Source: Bimastos eiseni (Eukaryota; Annelida; Clitellata; Crassiclitellata; Lumbricidae). From it: DNA of 64,000 nucleotides. The position numbers and the translations under genes were made by a program. Each line of letters starts with the position of its first letter. The stretch's first letter is position 1. The DNA lies in contig OY365810.1 of assembly GCA_959347315.1 (NCBI GenBank), forward strand, positions 16,296,725 to 16,360,724, written 5' to 3'. The notes under the pieces are model-generated. The model was given only the letters and a program-made list of their open reading frames with translations, did not search any database and was not told where the DNA came from. Below, piece after piece: positions 58,900-64,000 of this stretch.

Positions 58900-58968
58900 A
58901 CTCTGGCTATTGACAAGATGCGTGAACAAGCAGCATTTTGCTGGAATGAGTTTGTCAAGAATATGGTA
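58900..58968 (+). pseudogene. Diverged tandem copy of NR exon 6
   Basis: TLAIDKMREQAAFCWNEFVKNM parallels LLSIDQM...SWWDEFVKNM of exon 6. The 27-base core at 58942-58968 matches 59129-59155 with one mismatch. An 18-base gap keeps the frame. The frame stays open from about 58803 to the TAA at 59032. However, the base positions aligned with the acceptor (aag in exon 6) read aat, and the possible acceptor at gtgtaaag (ending 58881) gives the wrong phase for exon 5. It is probably a relic exon; a working alternative exon is not excluded. Confidence 0.75.
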
Positions 58969-59068
58969 ATCAAGGATGTAAATCGCATACATACTAGTAC
59001 ACACATATTTCTAAAGCACTGTAAGTGTCCCTAAAGCACATTGTACATTGTGTTTTGTTTTTTTTAAG

Positions 59069-59198
59069 TTGTTGAGCATTGACCAAATGAAAATGAGTAT
59101 GGATGAGAAGGGTGACCCTGCATCTTGGTGGGATGAGTTTGTCAAGAATATGGTACCAGTTATTAAGAGAGTCGTTTCCTTTAGCAAGAAACTTCCAG
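59069..59198 (+). CDS. NR exon 6: LBD helix 2-3 region
   Basis: Acceptor ttttttaag ends at 59068 after a long T tract; donor gtcagt starts at 59199 (phase 1). Codes residues 425-467: LLSIDQMKMSMDEKG, then SWWDEFVKNMVPVIKRVV and SFSKKLP. The W..F....VPVIK.VV.F.K.LPG pattern matches helix 3 of Rev-erb/E75 (W..F...F.P..R.VVEFAK..PGF) and ROR. Helix 3 lines the ligand pocket and forms half of the coregulator groove; VIKRVVSFSKKLPG includes the Lys position used as charge clamp in many receptors. A diverged copy of this exon lies about 170 bases upstream (58900-58968). Confidence 0.93.
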
Positions 59199-60180
59199 GT
59201 CAGTGTCGTTCTTATCACATCTATAAAGATTTATATAGCACCTCTCTCAGAATAACTATTCAGAGGTGCTCAAAACATGGTCACCTGTTACTTAGTTCAG
59301 AGGTAGTTTTTTCCATGAAGATGTTGAGAAGATGCTGCATAACACATCGTACCTTTGTTGCATAACTTTATGAGACCTCTGGGCCTGATCTGGCTTGGGG
59401 CATATCTGCATGAATTTTTGGCAATGCAACAATTTGGCTGGTACTTCTTAACCTCTTTGACTATCGTGATTCCTTTCTCAGCATTATGATGAAGTGAATC
59501 TGTGATAATTGCAAGGGATTCTAATTTGTCTAACCCTTTACAGATGATGGTGTACTAACAGCTACTGGGAACACAGCGATTTTAATGATTAAAGTATTTC
59601 TCATCATTCAAGGATTGAAGATGATTAAGTCTTCACTGTTGTGCTTAAAGAATTAATGTTGATATTGTAGTCACTGCTTATAGAATTCTACACTCAGGTC
59701 AACTAGAAGAACTGCTAACTCCTAGGACCCATCAACCTTGCCAGCCAATTGCCTTAATAGTGTTGCTGCCAGTGACTAGATTGTTGGTGCCTACCTGGGT
59801 GTATATTTGCAATGCATATATTCATTGTATTGTATGTATGTACAGGTACAAGTAATGTCCAGTATGTGTGCATATAACTAGCAGTTGTACCATCCTTCAA
59901 GTACCCCTTAAAGTCAGTTCTCATTTCCATAAATAATATTAAAGTTAATTAAGAGTAACATCTTCAACCTTAAGTAAATGATGTATAGTTTACTTCAGAA
60001 GTCACTAGTGCCATAGAGCTTTCACATGCACATAGAGCTCGACCTACAAATTGTTGGGACTTCAGTGATAGGCAACCAAATGCTAGGTAAAAGTCATGCA
60101 GAATTCTAAGCATATTATTAATGAACCTAATGCATAATGACTTTGTTTGATATGCTTTGTTAATTTCTTTGAATCGACAG
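59199..60180 (+). other. Intron 6
   Basis: A 982-base intron, gtcagt to cgacag. A TATATAGCGCC-type fragment (tttatatagcacctctctca, gaataactattcagagg) is at 59226-59268; nothing else seen. Confidence 0.88.
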
Positions 60181-60316
60181 GTTTTACAGAGTTAAGCCAG
60201 GATGATCAAATAGCTCTGATCAAACAAGGTTCATTCGAAGTGATCCTTACTAGGTATACTCGGCTCTTTTCAAGTGAAGGAATGTTCCTGCCAGACATGT
60301 CAATGCGAATACCAAG
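60181..60316 (+). CDS. NR exon 7: LBD signature, helices 4-6
   Basis: Acceptor atcgacag ends at 60180; donor gtcagt starts at 60317 (phase 2). With the preceding split Gly468 it reads GFTELSQDDQIALIKQ, the nuclear receptor LBD signature (F.xL...DQ..LLK), closely like Rev-erb GFRDLSQHDQVTLLKA. Then GSFEVILTRYTRLFSSEGMF covers helix 5 and the beta turn, and LPDMSMRIP the loop before helix 6. This is the strongest single LBD identification in the window. Confidence 0.95.
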
Positions 60317-61206
60317 GTCAGTTAACCTAATTCACTGACAGAAAGTATCTATTGTTAGTCTTAACTGCTCAAGTTGAATTAAATTGTCCCTAACTTAAAA
60401 CAGCATCTTTTGTACCTGTCTGATGACATTCAGATAAAAAATCTTTTCTGTTGCAAATTGAACAGGTGTTTAATTAATGCTGTCAGGTTGATTAGGGCTC
60501 TCGCTATTTAGCTTCTATCCTGTACATTGAATAAACAAAGATGCTTTCATTGTGAATCGTAATAATAGTAATACATAATGCCAACATTAGCATTAGCATT
60601 ATTTTACAATGATAAAGATGGCAATCACCATTTACAATGGCTTAAAAATGGCTTCCATGCTTTACCCATTGTAAAGAAATATGCCATCAGCCTTTCTGAG
60701 CTGGGAGTTACTGTTGAGGGAAACGTGTGAGAAATTATTGTCTTATGATAAGAAGCTGTCTACTGAAGCATTTTGATGATCATTTTGTCATATTGCGATT
60801 TATATGGTATTGGTTTTGAGGCTGTGATTGATATAGGCATTTACAACCGAATTTCAGTGCACTGCTGGGTGCTATATTAATTAGTGCTGTGATAAAACAT
60901 TTCATGGAGTAGGAATACTTTTGAGTGATTATACTTGACTGCATGACAGTTATGGACAATGGAAGCAGAGATTTTTGAAGGTGGAAACATCTGGAGATAA
61001 TACTGGAAAGTACCAATTGAGCCAGCAAAGGTCAAATACTGGTGACTGGCTGGTATTGTTACATGCTGTTTCTTATATACTTCAACTCAAGCTCAGCTAG
61101 GGGCACTTCAGAATGGAATTTCTTTGACAATACCAAAGAAATATTGGGTTACAGACATACCTGCATTGATAGTAAGTTGAGACCCTGATGTTTGGAATGT
61201 TTGCAG
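60317..61206 (+). other. Intron 7
   Basis: An 890-base intron, gtcagt to tttgcag. I see no named element; 60590-60665 is mildly repetitive (gcattagcatt; ttacaatg). Confidence 0.88.
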
Positions 61207-61337
61207 GCACTTGGTGAAGAAAATGCCATTGGGAGATTTCTTTGAAGAGCAGTTTAAATTTGCCGAAATTTTCAACACATTGAAGCTAAACGACGAAGAA
61301 ACAGCTCTGCTCTCTGGTGTTATGATTATGAATCCAG
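61207..61337 (+). CDS. NR exon 8: LBD helices 6-8 (last exon in window)
   Basis: Acceptor tgtttgcag ends at 61206; donor gtgagc starts at 61338 (phase 1). With split Arg513, residues 514-556 read HLVKKMPLGDFFEEQFKF, then AEIFNTLKLNDEETALLSG and VMIMNP. This matches helix 6-8 of Rev-erb/E75/ROR (Rev-erb MGDLLSAMFDFSEKLNSL then L.E.E..LFTAVVLVS). The next exon should start by completing the codon G+NN, typically Asp-Arg-Pro in relatives. I find no such continuation before 64000, so the gene is cut by the window edge. Confidence 0.93.
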
Positions 61338-61457
61338 GTGAGCTTATGCTAATTAAATGCTGTTATTTTATGCAGCACTTAACTGTTTACAGAGTTTAAC
61401 ATTCATATTTTAACACTTGGCATCAGCCAATGGCACACCAGAATCAAGAACCTGAGT

Positions 61458-61788
61458 CAGATCAACATCCAGATCAGTCTATAAGACAGGGAGGCAGTCA
61501 GATCAACATCCAGATCGGTCTATGAGACAGGGAGGCAGTCAGATCAACATCCAGATCGGTCTATGAGACAGGGAGGCAGTCAGATCAACATCCAGATCAG
61601 TCTATGAGACAGGGAGGCAGTCAGGTCAACATCCAGATCAGTCTATAAGACAGGGAGGCTGTCAGGTCAACATCAGGTCAACATGTCTATGAGACAGGGA
61701 GGTAGTCAGATCAACATCCAGATCGGTCTATAAGACAGGGAGGCAGTCAGATCAACATCCAGATCGGTCTATGAGACAGGGAGGCAGT
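61458..61788. repeat. 41-bp minisatellite, about 8 units
   Basis: Units run cagatcaacatccagatc then ggtctatgagacagggagg and cagt. Variants are atcagt/atcggt and ataag/atgag, and one rearranged unit at about 61662-61700 has a repeated aggtcaacat. Confidence 0.96.
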
Positions 61789-62483
61789 GTATGGTGGATT
61801 AGCAGTTCGAAAGAAGTATGTTTTGAGTTGAGGAGAAATGACAAAAGCAACTGACCAGAGCCAACTGATGCAGGGATGGAGTTCTAAATAGTGTGTCCAG
61901 TAACTGAAAGAGCTCGTTTACATTTCTTGATTCAGGCATGTCCAGAGAAGAGAATAATCAATCCTCTGGGGACACCTGATTGATTGAGGTACGACCAGAC
62001 AAGATAATCAATCAGGTGGCCTCCTTGGAATAGGAACAGAGTCTAGGTATTGTGGCTGGCCAGATTTGCAAGTTTCATGAACTATGAGCCCCAATTTGAA
62101 GATAAGTTTTTGCTGATCAGGAGGCCAATACAAAGATTATATCTAGGTTATATCTTAGTAGTTGGGTGTGTTACTTATGATTCTAGATAGTCAAATGAAA
62201 TGTTGATTAGAGTATAATCAGCATAGAAATTATATCCCAGTTAATGATCCTATGCTGTGGTGCATAATATAAAACAAATTGGAATAATTTACCAGTTGAA
62301 TACGCGGATTGAGTGTGTGTGGATTGAGATAAGTACTAAACCAGTTAAGTGGAGGAGAGGAAATTCCAAACCAGTTCTTCAGATGAGGAGAAGAGAATAG
62401 TCATGGTTTTAACAGCAGAGTGAAAAAGCAGCAGAATCGTGAAGAACAAGTGTTGTCATCTTGCCTCTGTCCATTGATCATGA

Positions 62484-62515
<32 letters not shown>

Positions 62516-62520
62516 TGTAT
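62484..62520. repeat. (AAGT)n microsatellite
   Basis: About eight aagt units passing into atgt. Confidence 0.9.
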
Positions 62521-63189
62521 GTACTTAATTGAATTGCATACAAGCACACTATGAGAACATCAAATATGAACAATCAAATGATGGACAATCACAATATAAT
62601 CATTACAAACAGTCACATAATTATGTCCTACTGAACAGCAAGAAGTGCAGATTCTGGTTAGTGAAATGTATGAAACCAAGTAGAAATGTTGTCAAGGAGA
62701 CCACTGTTGTGAGGCATATAAAAGATGTGTTTTGAAACCTCTATCATGTTATACAGGTGTGGTTTTGATCCTTATCAAAGGCTTTCATTGTTTAGGAACC
62801 TTGAACAAATAAATTGAGACCTATTGACCTACCTGTCATTAGATATGTCAGGTATCCCTCAGTGTAATGTGGCACATTACATTCATTACAAAACGTATTG
62901 TCATATTACAAAGTCAGGAACATCGACAGTCTTCGTGGAACAGTCATCCATTTGAAATTTAACTTTACTGGTTCGAGTAGCTAAGGAGACAGTTTCACCT
63001 CGTCTTAAGTCATGTTATTCTAGATTTTATGGATATTCCATGTTACTTGCAGCACATTTTTGTTGTATTTTAAACATTCTGTTTTAAGTGTTCAGATATT
63101 ATCCATACATACAATCGTACATCTATGCATAATTCAATTCATCTTTAGAAAACCTAATATAGCACAGCCTGACTTGTAAGTCTGTGCTT

Positions 63190-63420
63190 GATGTGGCACA
63201 GTGGCCGATCGGTTAGAGCGGTCAGCCCGTAACGTTCAGTGTGTGCTGAGCGCGCGGGTTCGAGCCTCGTCCGGGGGCATCACTGTTTAGGGACCTTGAG
63301 CAAGTCCTTCGCGCACAATTGCTCTGCAATACAACTGCAATTGCACCGTCGAGGCGTGTGCACTTCTGAGCAAAAAATGTTGGGACAAGGGCGATATCAA
63401 ATTTCAGAATTAAAAAAATG
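63190..63420 (+). mobile_element. SINE family 1, best-preserved copy
   Basis: A-box tggccgatcggttagagcgg and B-box gcgggttcgagcctcg are close to the pol III consensus, about 40 bases apart as in a long-variable-arm (Leu/Ser-like) tRNA. The body has tttagggaccttgagcaagt, ccttcgcgcacaattgctct and gcacttctgagcaaaaaatg; the tail is agggcgatatcaaattt and A-rich. It is least decayed of four copies, so probably the youngest. Confidence 0.88.
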
Positions 63421-64000
63421 TAGTTTGGTCCCAGTTTGCATTTAAACGGCACCACTTTCCAGAGAAAAGTTCATTAATCGGTTTGACCAGCAACTGTCTG
63501 TGACGTTTAGTTTTTATATAACATCCAATACGGATGTCTTTCATGAAGGCATTGATTTGAATATTTTTAAAATTTACATTTTTATTTTATTGATTTGATT
63601 GATGGATTAATTTTTATATTATTCATTGGGCATGTCTAATTTATCACGACTTTGCAATACATCCTGTGGCATAATCTTTAGATTACAGGGCATTAGGCTT
63701 TCGTTCTCTTTCAATAACGCTGCTGTGGCCATACGATGTTTCAGTAATGGATTTTAGTTGTTCTGTTCAATCGTTGCTGCTTTATGCTCTCTGCTCAGAA
63801 GCACCTCTGAAATATTTTCATCCAAGCGGTGCTACACAGTAATTATTCGTTTATATTCATGAATTATAATTAGTTGTGACAAAGGATGATAATTAATTAT
63901 AGACAGATTTTGTTATTCCTAGACCTTCATGTACATTATAGATGATAGGCCTTGTCTTGGACTTATTGTTGTTTGTCTTGGACTTATTGTTGACATTGTT

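Larger units (their letters stand above)
55833..59068 (+). other. Intron 5
   Basis: A 3.2-kb phase-0 intron. Its first about 150 bases are duplicated at 50592. It also holds a 37-base segment shared with 47927, a (GATC/AATC)-rich run with a TATATAGCGCC-type repeat near 57130-57235, a LINE relic and the exon-6-like copy at 58900. Confidence 0.87.
25770..61337 (+). other. Nuclear receptor gene (NR1 group), partial at 3' end
   Basis: Gene-level entry for the eight coding exons listed separately. The joined product has a two-zinc-finger DNA-binding domain (residues 14-82), a C-terminal extension (83-95), a hinge (about 96-385) and a ligand-binding domain starting near residue 386 and running to 556, where the window's last recognised exon ends in phase 1. 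Intron phases match throughout: 0, 1, 0, 0, 0, 1, 2, then 1. Such receptors are DNA-bound ligand- or heme-responsive transcription factors in the nucleus. The DBD extension and LBD look closest to Rev-erb/E75/E78 and ROR/HR3, with PPAR-like and mollusc NR1P-type receptors as alternatives; a tree would be needed to choose. The final LBD exon(s) with helices 9-12 were not found before 64000, so presence of the AF2 helix is unknown. Confidence 0.93.
61338..64000 (+). other. Intron 8, 5' part (runs off window)
   Basis: Begins gtgagc after exon 8. It holds the 41-bp minisatellite, a dispersed-repeat body near 61875-61925, an (AAGT)n run at 62484-62520 and the SINE at 63190. I found no exon for LBD helices 9-12. 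Confidence 0.8.

Noticed and set aside
63190..63275. Functional tRNA gene
   Set aside because: A- and B-boxes are good, but the cloverleaf acceptor stem does not close and the sequence continues into a body and tail shared with other copies, so it is a SINE.
61338..64000. Search for the final LBD exon (helices 9-12) in the last 2.7 kb
   Set aside because: No frame gives the expected continuation (split Gly/Asp codon, then a helix 9-10 pattern with F..LL..L..LR). The frame at 62529-62735 does not resemble it.

Overview
This is a eukaryotic, animal genomic window of AT-rich, intron-dominated DNA full of transposon relics. It carries no bacterial gene structure, no operons and no intact RNA gene. 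The only gene I can support is the 5' and central part of one plus-strand nuclear receptor gene, from about 25770 to beyond the right edge. Eight coding exons with GT-AG borders and matching phases (25776-25880, 29479-29620, 53979-54118, 54616-54885, 55218-55832, 59069-59198, 60181-60316, 61207-61337) join into about 556 codons. They encode a complete two-finger DNA-binding domain (P-box CEGCKGFF), a Rev-erb/E75-style C-terminal extension (SRLGRRPKR), a long hinge with an unusual cysteine cluster, and the first two thirds of a ligand-binding domain (helix 1 to about helix 7/8). The last exon(s), with helices 9-12 and the stop, lie beyond 64000. The receptor belongs to the NR1 group, nearest by eye to the Rev-erb/E75/E78/ROR/PPAR-like clades. 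Together with the repeats this suggests a marine invertebrate (lophotrochozoan or invertebrate deuterostome); the species cannot be fixed.

Layout. 1-25769 holds no exon I can recognise. It has LINE 3' relics, tRNA-derived SINEs, hAT-like MITEs, a 23-bp minisatellite of about 52 units (22561-23752), and three CpG- and GC-rich islands (about 5880-6560, 9590-9990, 13920-14560) that could be promoters or alternative first exons. 25770-29620 holds the two zinc-finger exons, split at the common CEGCK/GFFRR position. 29621-53978 is a 24.4-kb intron full of repeats, foldback hairpins and LINE/SINE/MITE copies. 53979-61337 holds the hinge and LBD exons in a compact cluster. 61338-64000 is intron, with a 41-bp minisatellite and a well preserved tRNA-SINE.

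The more unusual signals are: a diverged tandem copy of LBD exon 6 just upstream of it (58900-58968), with a near-identical 27-nt core and an in-frame 18-nt gap; a second copy of the exon-5 splice donor and the following intron at 50592-50760; a 26-bp-stem foldback (35409-35467) inside a tandem duplication; a nested GC-rich hairpin (40576-40667); and a MITE with an exact 8-bp target duplication (17424-17864). I found no prokaryote-style system, CRISPR array or intact mobile element.
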